NCBI RefSeq assembly: GCF_000499845.2
Contig: NC_023754.2
Location: 17,403,359 to 17,467,358 of the forward strand
Reading direction: 5' to 3'
Source: Phaseolus vulgaris
Lineage: Eukaryota; Streptophyta; Magnoliopsida; Fabales; Fabaceae
DNA: 64,000 bases
Shown here: positions 39,991 through 51,344 of the stretch, in pieces
How positions within the stretch are numbered: the stretch's first letter is position 1
Layout of the letters: every line of letters begins with the position of its first letter
The notes under the pieces: generated by a model
Databases searched by the model: none
Told to the model about the DNA's origin: nothing
Seen by the model: the letters and a program-made list of their open reading frames with translations, nothing else
Position numbers and translations under genes: made by a program

Positions 39991-41248
39991 AATGACACAG
40001 TAAGTCTAACAAATATCATTAAAATAAAATTTTGATATGATATTAGAATATAAATTTAAATTTAATTTCATCCTTACATAACATTTTTGTAAGAAGAAAA
40101 ATATATCTATTTACATATTATAATAGACATTCTGAAAATATATTTACTGAATGACACGAAAACTGAAAAAGTTAACCATGACACAATAATGGATGAAGGA
40201 AGCAATAAAGGGACTGAAGAATGGCTCACAAGTAACCCTTTTAATTATGTTGTGCATGCAGTAAAAGAAACATATAAAGACATCTTCATTTCATAATGTT
40301 ATTTATGGGTTTCATAGTTAAATCAATAGTATCCCTTTCATTATATTACCGTGAATCGGTTCATTTCAATTTAATGTTAGTTTAAAATTTAGATTTATAA
40401 ATATGTTAAATATTAAAAATTTGTTATTTATTATAATTTCATAATTTTGTTTCTACTTATATTTTATATATGAAAAATAGAGCGGTTTTATTAATATATA
40501 GAATGAAAGAGATGAAATTATGAGTGAGACTTTTATTAAATAGTATATAGTTGAATAATTTTATATTGAATCATATTTTTTAAAAATTTACCATTACACT
40601 ACAAGTTTTTGGTTCACACACACATACATAATTTTATAGTAATTCAAACTTCTTTGACACTTTAAAAAAAATGTAAACATAATTTTATATTAATCTAAAA
40701 TGGTTTGATACATTGAAATCATATATATTTTTAAAAATATATTAAAATGAATCATTTGATCATATTTTATTATTATTTAATTTTAACAAAAAATAATATA
40801 CATAATCATATAATATAAATTATAATTTAATAATTTGATCAATAAAATTTAGATTTTATATAAAATTAGTATTGACATAGTATTAAATAAGTGTTTGATG
40901 ATTGTTGATTGCCATTTTGGAGACAAAGTGCATTATCAAACATCAAGCACCTAAGTTTGAGTGCCTCATGCCCTTTAGGGCAAGCATGAAGAGTTAATTT
41001 GGACAAAATAAATTTAAGTGACTCTTTTTTTACATATATTTAAATCAACTTATGTGTTCCTTATTAAAAGTTCCTCTCATAATTTTTTTATTGCGAATTT
41101 TGTCATCAATGTTTTACAATTTTCATTTCATAAAATTAATTTAAATTAATAGCTTAATTTTAAAAAATTAAATAAAATTTTAGCTTAAATATAAAATTTT
41201 ATATTAATATTAAAGTATTGTGTTTATAAAATAAATTAACAAAAATAA

Positions 41249-41287
<39 letters not shown>

Positions 41288-42851
41288 CTAAAAACGTAAA
41301 AGAATTACATAGAAAAAACTTTATACTCTAAACACGTAATTTAAAAAATAAAATAAAACTGATTCGACGACAAATTAAACCAAGCCTAACTGCTTAAATA
41401 TTGTTGAAATGATCAAATACATTGTGTTTTGTTTAATATTACAGTTCAATATTGCTGTAATTTTGAAATTTGAAATGAATAAAATTATTTTATATTAATA
41501 TTTTAAAATAATTTTTTATTTATTTTAAGACCAATTTTAATAATTTTTTATTATAAATATACTTAAAGGTTTGGACCAGGACAACATTTTGGGTAGAAGT
41601 ACAGATATGGAAAAAAAATATTTAATCCTTATATATTCAATAAAACAGGGACAGTTCGGTAAATTTACCTCTTTATTTATATTTATATTTAGTTTTTGCT
41701 GAGATTTTTTTTAAAAGTATTCACCGAAAATGAAAATAAAAGATTAGATGGACTGAAATTTTATTATAAAATAAAATAAACTTAAACATTCTAGTTTCTT
41801 GATTATTAAATGAGACTTTTATTATGAAAAAATTAAGTATAAAGGTTGTTTTAGTTTATAAAGTAAAGCCATTTATGTGTTAAAAAAGCTAGTTTATAAA
41901 TTAGTTGAAAATTGATAAATTTGGTAAAAGCTTATATAAGAAGTTATACACTGAATTAAAAAAAAGTACAAAAAAGAAGAAGTTGGACATTGAATGCTCA
42001 AAACAATGAATAAAAGAAATAATGGTTTAGAGCATGAAATTAGTTTATTAAATTGAAAAATGCATAATATTAAAATAATGTAACAGAACATATATATTAT
42101 CACCTTAAAGATTAAGACAACAGTTATTAAACTTTATATTATAAAAAAAGTAACTTATAAACAAACAGTTTAAATTAAGAACAAAAAACTGAATATAAAA
42201 AAAATAACTTTCCTAAACACACGCAGTAACTCCAAAAATTATATAATTCAATGGACATAGAGAAAAGGACAAGATAGAAAAGGAACTCATAGAAAAATAA
42301 AATGTTAGAGGAAAAAATATTCTTAAAGTTTTCCAGTTAATTATTTGATGCTTTTTTATATATTAATATTTGATATGAAGAAAAGTTTACAAATATACTG
42401 ATAATAAAATATTTGTCTCTTGTATAATTCAAATATCTATTTAAATAACCTTTTTTCCATATTACTCTATATTGCATACATATATGTTTGTTTATTGTAA
42501 GCAATAAAATACCAAATTTAAAGTCAATTTTTCTCTAAGAAAGAGAATATGATAAGTGAACAAATTAAAGAATAAAAAAGATGCTTGATGATAAAATATG
42601 AATTTATATTTATAAATGTTTCTATATTTTACTGTTTTATTTTAGGGTTTTCTTTATTTCTCAATTATTTATAATTGTGATATTTTTTATTTCCTTAATT
42701 GTTAGGAGGAAAAGATGAAAATAAATTATTTAGTAAGTAGGAAAGAAAGAAATATATTTTGGTATATTATTTTTAATCCATTTTTATTTTACCTTGATAA
42801 GATGCCATTAATTTGAATTTTGTAGTTACAAGAAACAATTAAAAGGAAAAC
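39991..42851. other. AT-rich intergenic sequence upstream of CDC6
   Basis: Includes an (AT)n microsatellite at about 41252-41279. No gene or clear mobile element is recognised. Confidence 0.5.
41252..41279. repeat. (AT)n microsatellite
   Basis: An unbroken AT dinucleotide run of about 14 units in the gene-free stretch upstream of CDC6. Confidence 0.9.
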
Positions 42852-42912
42852 GCGCGAAAACGTTGACAGAAGATGCTCGCAATTTGGCGCGCTTGTATAA
42901 ACCTTTTCCCGC
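42852..42912. promoter_or_regulatory. Cluster of three E2F-type sites in the CDC6 promoter
   Basis: Three matches to the E2F consensus TTTSSCGC lie within 61 bp: TTTCGCGC on the minus strand (42852-42859), TTTGGCGC (42883-42890) and TTTCCCGC (42905-42912) on the plus strand. They sit 110 to 170 bp upstream of the CDC6 ATG in otherwise AT-rich DNA. A TATAA-like motif (about 42895-42899) lies between the last two. CDC6 is a known E2F target with S-phase expression in plants and animals, so G1/S control is a well-founded inference. Confidence 0.8.
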
Positions 42913-43022
42913 GAAAGAAAGCTTATAGATCTCTTCTCTTCTCCATTTCTTCATTGCAGAATCGCATTTTCTTCTTCAACCTTCAAATTCATCTTCATTC
43001 TCTTCCCACTCTCGCAACAAAA

Positions 43023-46000
43023 ATGCCAGTTATCGCCGCAAAACGCACGTTGCGATCTCACCCTTCATCGCCTCCCCGCAAATCTCCCCGCCGATGCAAA
43101 GCGGCAACCGCCAATTCCTCCCCCAGTGTAATTCCGAAAACCCTAATTCTCCGACAGACGCTCTCTCATCTCTTTCAATTCTGTAATCAACTGATTTCTT
43201 GTCGGTCGTTTGCAGGTAAACAAGTTCGGTACCGATGAAAACCAAGCGGATCCGGAAGCTGTGAAACCCAAGTGGAATCCCAAAGGTTTGCAGGTAAACA
43301 AGTTCGGTACCGATGAAAACCAAGCGGATCCAGAAGCTGTGAAACCCAAGTGGAATCCCAAAGGTAAGATTTGAGATTCTTTTTCTTTCTCACTGTCTTT
43401 TTTTTTGTAGTGGTGAATTCTGATTTTTTTTGTTGACTTAATAATAGATGGCGAGCAAATGAAGGCGGTGAAGCTGGCATTGCACTTGTCTACTGCGCCG
43501 TGTTCGGTTGTGTGCCGTGAGGAGGAGCAGAATGTTGTTTTGGAGTTCTGCAAAGGGTGCGTTGAGCATAAAAAGGCTGGGAGTCTGTACATATGTGGGT
43601 GTCCCGGAACCGGGAAATCGTTGTCTATGGAGAAAGTGAAGGAGCAATTACTCAATTGGGCTAAGGAGGTACGGCCTAATTGTTGGTTTCATGCTCTTGG
43701 TGCTGTTATTGATTGATGATTGTTCACATGTTGCATAGATATTGAAAGTTAATTAGCCCTTGGCTGTTGTTATGCCTAATATGATATATAAATATCTAGT
43801 ATACTTGTTTGATGTGTTCTTTGACTAATCATGAAGAAGAATACCATGTGTCGTTCTTGCCCGTTAAATATATTTGACTGAAGAAACATACCACTAAAAA
43901 TAGTTCTTTAACTTTGATTGTTCTATCTAGAGCCATAGTGTGTTTTGTGTTCCTTTGCTAATAAGATATTGCCTATCTGATTTTCAGGCAGGTCTCCCGC
44001 TGCCAGATGTTTTATCTGTAAGCTGTACAACTCTTGCCAACACATCGGATATTTTCACAAAGGTATGAATGTTGATGCGCAGTTAATTGAGCTGAAGTTA
44101 ACATTTTCAGTTGACTGACCTAGCAGCTGTTCTAGCAGATGCTCGGGTTGAACCAAAAACAGGGTAAAAAGGTTTCAGCCTCGCCCCTACAGCAACTTCA
44201 GAACATGTATTCTCAGAAATCATCTATCAAGAACATGACGTAAGAAATATATCCCTGCCCTGAACTATGAAACACTACTTTTTCAAATTAAATAAGATAT
44301 AAACTGACATGTATACTTTTTTTTTTATATTTGGTTGTTATAAAAAAAGTAATGTACTTTCATTGTAACAGGTTGATAGTAGCTGACGAATTAGATTATT
44401 TGATAACCAAAGACAGAGCCGTGCTTCATGAACTTTTCATGCTCACCACCTTTCCTTTTTCTAGATGTATATTAATAGGTAAATTTCTCAAAAGTGCAAA
44501 ACTGTTGTTTCGAGCTTGTGATTAGCTGTCTGGTAATTCAAGACTAATCCTGCTTGTCTTATACAGGTGTAGCGAATGCAATTGACTTAGCTGATCGATT
44601 TCTTCCAAGGCTTACATCATTAAATTGTGAGTAAATTTTATATAAAGATTCCTCATTTTATATGCATCTCATTGATAGCAATGGAGCTATCCTACTTATG
44701 TACACAATTGGAAACTGTTTTTATTGTTTTTTTTTAATCTCTTTTTTCTGTTTGTTTTGTTCTAGGCAAGCCTGTTGTTGTAAATTTCCAGGCTTACTCG
44801 AAAGATCAGCTCCTCAAGATTCTTGAAGAAAGGTTAAAAGTAAGATTATTGTTATTAAACTTAGGTCATAGTGTTGTTCTTCTTCATCTTTAATCATGAC
44901 TACTGGAAGACAATAGGCATTTGGATGTCCTGTTAAAATAATTTCTGACTTGTTGGAAGAAAAAATGTGGAGCAAATGCTGCATTTCTCCTTGTTGAATA
45001 CTTTTGTTAATAACTTTTTGTTTCACCACCAGGAACTTCCTTACACCGTCTTTCAACAGCCAGCCCTGGAACTATGTGCTAGGGTGAGTCCAATATACTT
45101 GAAAATATAATGCTAGACCATGCTACCTTTTTTATTCTTTACATGCCATTTTACTATTATGAATTTGACATTGAAATATCAGCTAACGGCAAAAGAATAA
45201 AAGTGCTGTCGTAATTCATCTTGAAATAATATTTATGTGGAGCCTAATTAGCACTGGTCTTTGCAGAAAGTTGCCGCAGCTACTGGAGACATGCGGAATG
45301 CGCTTTCTATATGCTGGTCAGTTATTTTATTATTATTATTATTATTTGCCCCTTTATTCCCATGAGACGATGAATAAGTGCAATACAAGATTTTTCATAA
45401 AATATTCATTTTATTTAGAGAAAAAGTAGGAATGGAACTTAACTACAAGTCCCGAATCCTACCTAGTTTTTGTTTGAGTTTAAAATTTAACAGTATTTGA
45501 ACATGGAATATTCGCAAGGGATTAAACTGCAGTTAGTTTAAATAATAACTGATCAATACAGTAAAATGTATTTGATAAGAGGAAATAAACTAGGATAAGG
45601 GGACTTAGTCGGGGTTGTGTGATTAAATTGAGGTTTCAGTTAAAGTTCCCTGCTCTCTAGTATTTGAAGGGTTATACTTCCATTAGATTCTTCATCAATA
45701 GCTGCATTCTTGTATCTTTCTGGTACATAGCCAGGAATTGAGAGTTCCAGTTACTATGTCCCAATTTGCTTAGTCAATTTAGCTAGAGCAAAATCCAGCA
45801 ACAGAACAACTTTAATAGTGTTTTTCCCTTTCCAGGAGTGCAATTGAGATGCTTGAAGCAGAAATTAGAGAATCTGCCTGCAACTTGAGTAATTCATTGG
45901 AAGAGATATCATTCTCCAAACAAAATCTCCCCACAGCTCCTGATTTTTTGAAAAAACGTGAATTTGATACTGTAAGTGTTCAATAATTCGTTCCTCATTT

Positions 46001-47573
46001 GATTCATTAATAGGTTTGAGTATATTTCGTCAAGTTGTATTCTAATTTTTTAGATTCAGTGGTTGCTCTCAGGTGTTGTCATGAAATCGATACTTTAATT
46101 TTAGTCTGATTTGACTTATCAGTTATCTTAGGTATAGGCAACTTAGTTCCGTAATAGCATCTGTGCACAATTTGTTATAGTTGCAATGAATCATTTCATT
46201 TCATCAGATCAGAGTCTATTATTAAAGCATTGTTAAAGGCATCAGAGCACCACTACACAACATTTTTTTGTATCAGCCACTACATAGCAAATTTAGATTT
46301 ATTAAATGAGTAAAGTTCTTCTATTATTTATTCATCCTACTTTTAACTAAAGGTCTAAGATTTTCAAATTAAATTGCAGGTAAGGACTGATCATATGGCT
46401 CGTGCCTTGTCCAAGACTTATAGATCACCGGTGGTGGATACAATACAATCTCTGCCACATCATCAGCAGGTAACTTGAAAAATGAATGTGCTATGAACTG
46501 TAGTGCTAATGCTTCCCTTATTACTGGAACTAACATCTTTTCATATGCCTTAGATGCTATTGTATGTATGATGAATAGGCTAATTTCAGTCTTGATTATT
46601 ATAACAAAACTATTGCCAAGTATTCAAAAGTTTGAATAGCAAAATATGAATGTGAAGTGTCTCATTAGGGCTCTTAAATACATCAGCAAAAGACAATAAA
46701 TTCTGCCAGTATAATATCGATTTTATACCTTTTTTCCAATGAAAAGTTGGAAGTTGGGACCTTTGATCAACCAAGTGAATTGTGACAAGTTCAAAGTCAA
46801 TGAAGGGAAGTTAACTTTGTATGATATTAAGGATAGGTAGTTTGAAAAGCCATGTTTAATCGAATACTCAAACTAACCTAGCTGCATAAACACCTTTCAT
46901 ACTAGGTATTGGCTCTAACTTTTTCCTGCATCTGTATTATTTGCAGATTATACTCTGTTCTTCTATGAATCACTTTCGTGGAGCCAAGAAAGATACAATC
47001 CTCGGAGAGGTATGCTTCACACACTTACAAGGGTTTGGTCCATTCTGAGTTATATATTGGTTTCTAAATTGAAAAATATTGATGGGATGATGCAGTTGTA
47101 TAAATCGTATGCGGGGATATGCAGATCATCTTTAATTCCTCCAGCAGGAATCTTAGAATTTTCAAACATGTGCAGAGTGTTAAGTGACCAGGTATTTAAA
47201 ACAATTTGTTTCCATTCTGTATTTGTAGATTTAGCATCCTGCAACTGATGAATTTTCATAGTCAAGTGTTGCAGTGAGGGAAAGTGATACTGAGTAAAAT
47301 GATGAAACATATATTGTAACTGCAGGGTCTTATTAAAGTAGGACAATCTCGAGAGGATAAATTAAGAAGAGTGTCGCCCAAAGTAAATGAGGGTGATATT
47401 ACTTTTGCATTGCAGGTAGTCTTTCAGTTTCTTAAGATCTTATATAATTTCATTTTCATTGTTCCTTAATTTAATTGACATTTCGAGATTCTTAGTTGAT
47501 CTTAAACTGTTTCTCTGCCACTCAAATTCCTTTTACGCAGGGAATACGGTTTTTTCAAAACTGTCTTAAATGA
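43023..47573 (+). CDS. CDC6: CDC6, origin-licensing AAA+ ATPase
   Basis: Nuclear replication-licensing factor that acts with ORC and CDT1 to load MCM2-7. Sixteen exons: 43023-43127, 43216-43363, 43448-43668, 43988-44062, 44139-44239, 44372-44478, 44567-44626, 44766-44839, 45033-45083, 45267-45316, 45836-45971, 46380-46469, 46947-47009, 47096-47191, 47326-47415 and 47541-47573; 499 residues, all phases consistent. Landmarks: an N-terminal basic region SPPRKSPRR with S-P sites (CDK-type), KWNPKDGEQMKAVK, Walker A GCPGTGKS (about 135-142), Walker B LIVADELDYL (about 218), sensor-1 region RCILIGVANAIDLADRF, sensor-2 region AATGDMRNALSICW, and a C-terminal winged-helix part ending FFQNCLK. The start MPVIAAKR resembles Arabidopsis MPAIA; an upstream in-frame ATG at 42873 lies among the E2F sites and is unlikely. 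Exon 2 holds an in-frame 78-bp tandem duplication. Confidence 0.95.
43208..43363 (+). repeat. CDC6: 78-bp tandem duplication of CDC6 exon 2 with its acceptor site
   Basis: Units 43208-43285 and 43286-43363 are identical except for one base (G at 43254, A at 43332). Each starts with GTTTGCAG, the 3' splice site, followed by 70 coding bases. The unit is 26 codons, so reading through both copies keeps the frame and repeats VNKFGTDENQADPEAVKPKW and the residues after it. The second acceptor also keeps the frame and would give a 473-residue protein. The near-identity says the duplication is recent or an assembly artefact. Confidence 0.95.
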
Positions 47574-48400
47574 TTCTTCTGATAGACGGGTAATTTTCAT
47601 TCAACTTGACGTGAGATCAAAGATTCTTCCTTGGATTAAGGTTGGAATTTGTTTAACGTGCTTTTTCTTCCTTAGATTAATTTTACATGCGTCTATTGTC
47701 TTCTTCCCTCTACACATTGTTTTAATAACTTGTTTTCTACGCAGATAAGTTCGTTTGGTTCAAACCGGTGTCTGCATTATATTAAGTGGTATACTCGATT
47801 CAAGCATGGAGTTGAAATCACTTGGGCAGATTTTTCCCCAAAAAAGCAAAAGCTATTAGGGTATATTATTTATGCATTTTTTTTATTTTGTAAAGAACCG
47901 GATTGGGCGGGATGATTTATGTGGCTTACCTCAGGCAGTTGTGGGATAAGGTTGTATTTTCTCAAGAGAAAAAATAGCAATAGATTCATTAATTTCATAC
48001 TAATAATTTTTTTGTTGAAATGACATTGTAAGAAATTCCCCAAATAGTTGCAATAAATCCAAAGTTAGTTTGAGAATATAGTGAATTAGAAGTGAGTTAA
48101 GAGTAACTAAATATCGTGGGATGAGTACATTAAGTTTCAAACTAAGTGATTCTTGCCTGAAGAGCAGTTAAAATAATCCAAATTTCTGAAGAACATTTTC
48201 AACCATATATGTTTAGAATTATAATTAAAATTTCATATAATTATAGTCACCAACAAAAGTGGGCAATAATTTGGATGGATTTGAATTGGATCCAATCTGA
48301 CCACCCTAATTTGAAATAAGGCAACAGCAGAAGAAGGACTATGACATGCAGGTATTAAAATGATGATGAAAACATAAGTTTGTTGAAATATGGTTGTTGT
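47574..48400. other. CDC6 3' flank
   Basis: Begins with the CDC6 3' UTR. A 61-codon ORF at 47730-47915 has no domain and no splice support. Nothing else is recognised before the prolamin-like relic. Confidence 0.5.
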
Positions 48401-48504
48401 CTAAGCTGTACAACCATTCCAAATTTGGTTAATCCCTACGCCAAATTTGAGTCTCGTTTTTCTTGAACTGTGGTGATGATGCCAAAAACGAATTTCATCA
48501 TAAC

Positions 48505-51119
48505 TAAGGGTGGACAAAAAATTCAATCCATAATTATTCATATTCATGGATTTATTTTAAATCCAAATCCATATTTTTGAATTTTAAATCCAATCCATTT
48601 AATTGGATATGGATTAGATATTGGATACACTTTTGGATTATCCAAATTGTATTTTGGGATAGATTGTGACTTGGCCCGATCCAAGGTAAGCCAAGACAAT
48701 CCAGCTGATATTGAGTTGAGCGGGCTTGGGTTGATATCTAATCGAACAGTCCTGGGCCCATATTGAGTTGAGCGGGCTCGGGCTAATTTCGAGTTGAGTG
48801 CACCTGGGTCGTTGTCGAGCTGAGCATTCTCGAGTCGATGTTGAGCTGAGCATTCCCGAGTCGATGTCGAACCAAGCTAGCCCAGGTCGATGTCAAGTCG
48901 AGCTGGCCCGGGTCCATATTGAGTTGAGCAACCCGGGCTGATGTCGAGTCGCCGGGCCTGTGCCGATGTCGAGCCGAACAACCCAGACCAATGTCGAGCT
49001 GAGTAAGCCCAAGCCGATGTCAAGCCGAAGTCGAGCGGAACGGGCCCAGGCTAATGTCGAGTCTCCCGGGCCCAGGTCGATGTCGAGTGGAGCGAGTCTG
49101 GGCCAATGCCGAGTCTCCTAGGCCCGGATCGATGTCGAGCTGAACGGGCCCAGGCCAATGTCGAGTTGAGCAAGCCCGGGCTGATGTCAAACTAAACAGG
49201 CTCGGGTCAATGTCGAGTCTCCCAAGCCCGGGCCGATGTCAAGTTGATTGGGCCTGGACCAATGTCGAGTCGATCGGGCTTGAGCCAATGTCAAGTCTCT
49301 CGGGCTTGGGCCGATGGCAAGTCGAACGGGCTCGGGTCGATGTCGAGTGGAACGGGCCCGAGTTAATGTCAAGTTGATTAGGCCCTGACCAATGTCGAGT
49401 CTCCCAGGCTCGGGCCAATGTCGAGTCTCTTGAGCCCATCCGATGTTGAGCCGAACGGGCCCAGCCTGATGTTGAGTCTCCCGGGCCCGAGCCAATGTTG
49501 AGCTGAGCAAGCCCGGGCTAATGTCGAGTCGAGCGGGCTAGAGTCGATGTCAAGTCATCTGGGCTCGGACCAATCTCGAGTTGATTGGGCTTGGGCCAAT
49601 GTCGAGTCGATCGGGCCTGAGCCAATGTCGAGTCTCCCGGGCTTGGGCAGATGGCAAGCCAAACGGGCCCGGGTCAATGTCGAGTGGAACGACTCCGAGT
49701 TGATGTCAAGTCGATTGGGCCCTGACCAATGTCGAGCCGAACGGGCCTGAACCAATGTCAAGTCTCCCGAGGCTGGGTCGATGTCGAGTCTCCTAAGCCT
49801 GGGCCAATATCAAGTCTCTCGGGCCCGGGCCGATGTCGAGAGGAGCAGGCCTGACTCTATGTCGAGTCGATTGGGCCCTGACAAATGTCGACTCGAGAGG
49901 GTCCGGGTTGATGTCAAGCCGAGCGGTCTCGAGTCGATGTCGAGTCGTTCGGGCTTGGATCGATGTCGATTCGTCCGGGTTCGGGCCGAGTTTAGTCGTC
50001 CGGGCTCGAGTCGATGTCGAGTGGAGCGGGCCTGGATCGATGTCGAACCGAACGGGCCCGGGCTGATGTCGAGAGGAGCAGGCTTGGGTCTATGTCGAGT
50101 CGATTGGGCCCTGACAAATGTTGAGCCGAGAGGGTCTGAGCTGATGTCAAGCCGAGCGGTCTTGAGTCGATGTCTAGTCGTCCGGGCCTGGACCGATGTC
50201 AAGTCGTTTGGGTTCGGGCCGATGTTGAGTCGTTCAGACTCGAGTCGATGTCGAGTGGAGCGGGCCCGGGTCGATGTCGAGTCGTTTGGGCCCTGGCTAA
50301 TATCGAGGTGAGTGGGCCTGAGTCGATGTCGAATCATCCAGGCTCGGGCCATTGTCGAGTCGTCTGGGCCCGAACCCATGTTGAATCGTCCAGGTCGTGG
50401 CTCATGTCGAATCGATTGGGTTGGGTCGGTGTCGAGTCGAGCTAGGCCGAGCCAATGTTGAGCTGAACGGGCCTGGGCTGATGTCAAGTGGAACGGGCCT
50501 AGGTATATGTTGAGTTGATTGGGCCTTGTCCAATGTCGAGTCGTTCGGGCCCGGATCGATGTCGAGTTGTCCGGGCTCGAACTGATGTCGAGTCGTCTGG
50601 GTTCGGGCCAATGTGGAGTTGGCCTGGGTCGATGTCGAGTCGATTGGGCCCTGGCTAATGTCGAGTCAATCGGGCCCAGGCCGATGTTGAGTCGAATGGG
50701 CTCGGGCTGATGTCGAATCATCCAGGCTCAGGCCATTGTTGAGTCGTCTGGGCTCGGGCCGATGTTGAGTAGTTCGGGCTTGAGCCGATGTTGAGTCGTT
50801 CGAGCTTGGGCTGATGTTGAGCCGTCCGGGTCCGGGTCAATGTCAAACTGAGTTGGTCCGCGTTCAGGTTGAGTCGGCTTAGACCCGGTTTGAACCAAAT
50901 TAGTCTGTGTCCAGATAAAATGGATTTAATGTAATTGATAAAATGGATTTAATCTAATTAATAAAATGGATTGAATCTAGATTTAATCCACTGAATTTAA
51001 AAAATTCCATTTAAATTTTATCTAGTTAGAATTGATATAAATTTTAAATTTTTGGATTTAGATTAATTTTAAAAAATTCAATCCATGAAAATTAAGAGGC
51101 CAGGATTTGCCCACATCCA
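48505..51119. mobile_element. Insert carrying the GC-rich array; hAT-like ends possible
   Basis: The outer flanks of the GC-rich array are AT-rich and roughly inverted: left AAGGGTGGACAAAAAATTC, right (reverse complement) GGATGTGGGCAAATCC. Inside these are inverted ATCCA-rich stretches (left TTCATGGATTTATTTTAAAT, right complement TTTTCATGGATTGAATTTTT). The insert separates the two halves of a prolamin-like gene, so its ends are bracketed to within about 15 bp. GGGTGGRCAAA-type ends recall plant hAT elements, but no 8-bp target duplication is visible and there is no transposase. Classification is tentative. Confidence 0.5.
48662..50905. repeat. GC-rich 26-bp minisatellite array with higher-order repeats
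   Basis: About 85 degenerate copies of a 26-bp unit such as CGATGTCGAGTCGWNCGGGC plus about six more bases. Adjacent copies keep the 26-bp period closely. Higher-order structure is visible: the block from about 49840 recurs about 233 bp on (9 units), and the block from about 49298 recurs about 340 bp on (13 units). Many CG/TG/CA variants suggest decay of methylated CpG. Because 26 is not a multiple of 3, the unit is read in three rotating frames; this produces long stop-free ORFs (one of 303 codons on the minus strand) that are not genes. GC content is far above the surroundings. Confidence 0.95.
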
Positions 51120-51344
51120 CATGAAGGTTATTGCAACAATCTTCACTAGTTGTCTCATTGCCATAAAATATATCAAAATATGTTTGATCAGCACAGTACT
51201 GTGGATGCAATTTGCAGCACAATCTGTCAAATAATCTTTGTATGATGGGCTTGGAATTGGAGCCTCAAGATGTTGATATTAAACTCCTGTTTTTATGGCC
51301 ATGGAGATAATCAGCATTAGCCACAAGTTCTTAATGCTACCCAT

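Larger units (their letters stand above)
48401..51344 (-). pseudogene. Prolamin-like (ECA1-type) secreted-protein pseudogene split by a GC-rich insert
   Basis: The 5' part is at 51344 to about 51110 on the minus strand. It opens MGSIKNLWLMLIISMAIKTG (a signal-peptide-like start) and meets an in-frame TAA. It then reads APIPSPSYKDYLTDC and, after a frameshift, KLHPQYCADQTYFDIFYGNE and DCCNNLH. The 3' part is at about 48503-48401 and reads on to NQIWNGCTA and a TAG stop. Together these match, block by block, the intact gene at 56528-56947 (LLTDC, KLHPPC, NETITQNCCNNI, KQIWNEC). About 2.6 kb of GC-rich repeat lies between them, and a few residues around the expected GK-x-C are unclear at the junction. 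The gene is broken by a stop, a frameshift and the insertion, and is very unlikely to make protein. Confidence 0.7.

Noticed and set aside
32301..42851. Search for tRNA genes, microRNA hairpins or CRISPR-like arrays in the gene-free region
   Set aside because: No tRNA T-loop context, no familiar microRNA sequence and no regular spacer array found by eye; regular motifs are explained by transposon relics.
42873..43022. Upstream in-frame ATG that would add 50 residues to CDC6
   Set aside because: It lies among the E2F sites and the TATA-like motif, and the family starts at the MPVIAAKR methionine.
43030..43655. 97- and 170-codon minus-strand ORFs opposite the first CDC6 exons
   Set aside because: Antisense shadows; their internal repetition only mirrors the 78-bp duplication.
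49810..50721. 303-codon ORF on the minus strand, and similar ORFs on both strands, across 48.6-50.9 kb
   Set aside because: They come from a 26-bp tandem repeat read through rotating frames; the products are repetitive (about 26-residue period) with no domain, start context or splice structure.
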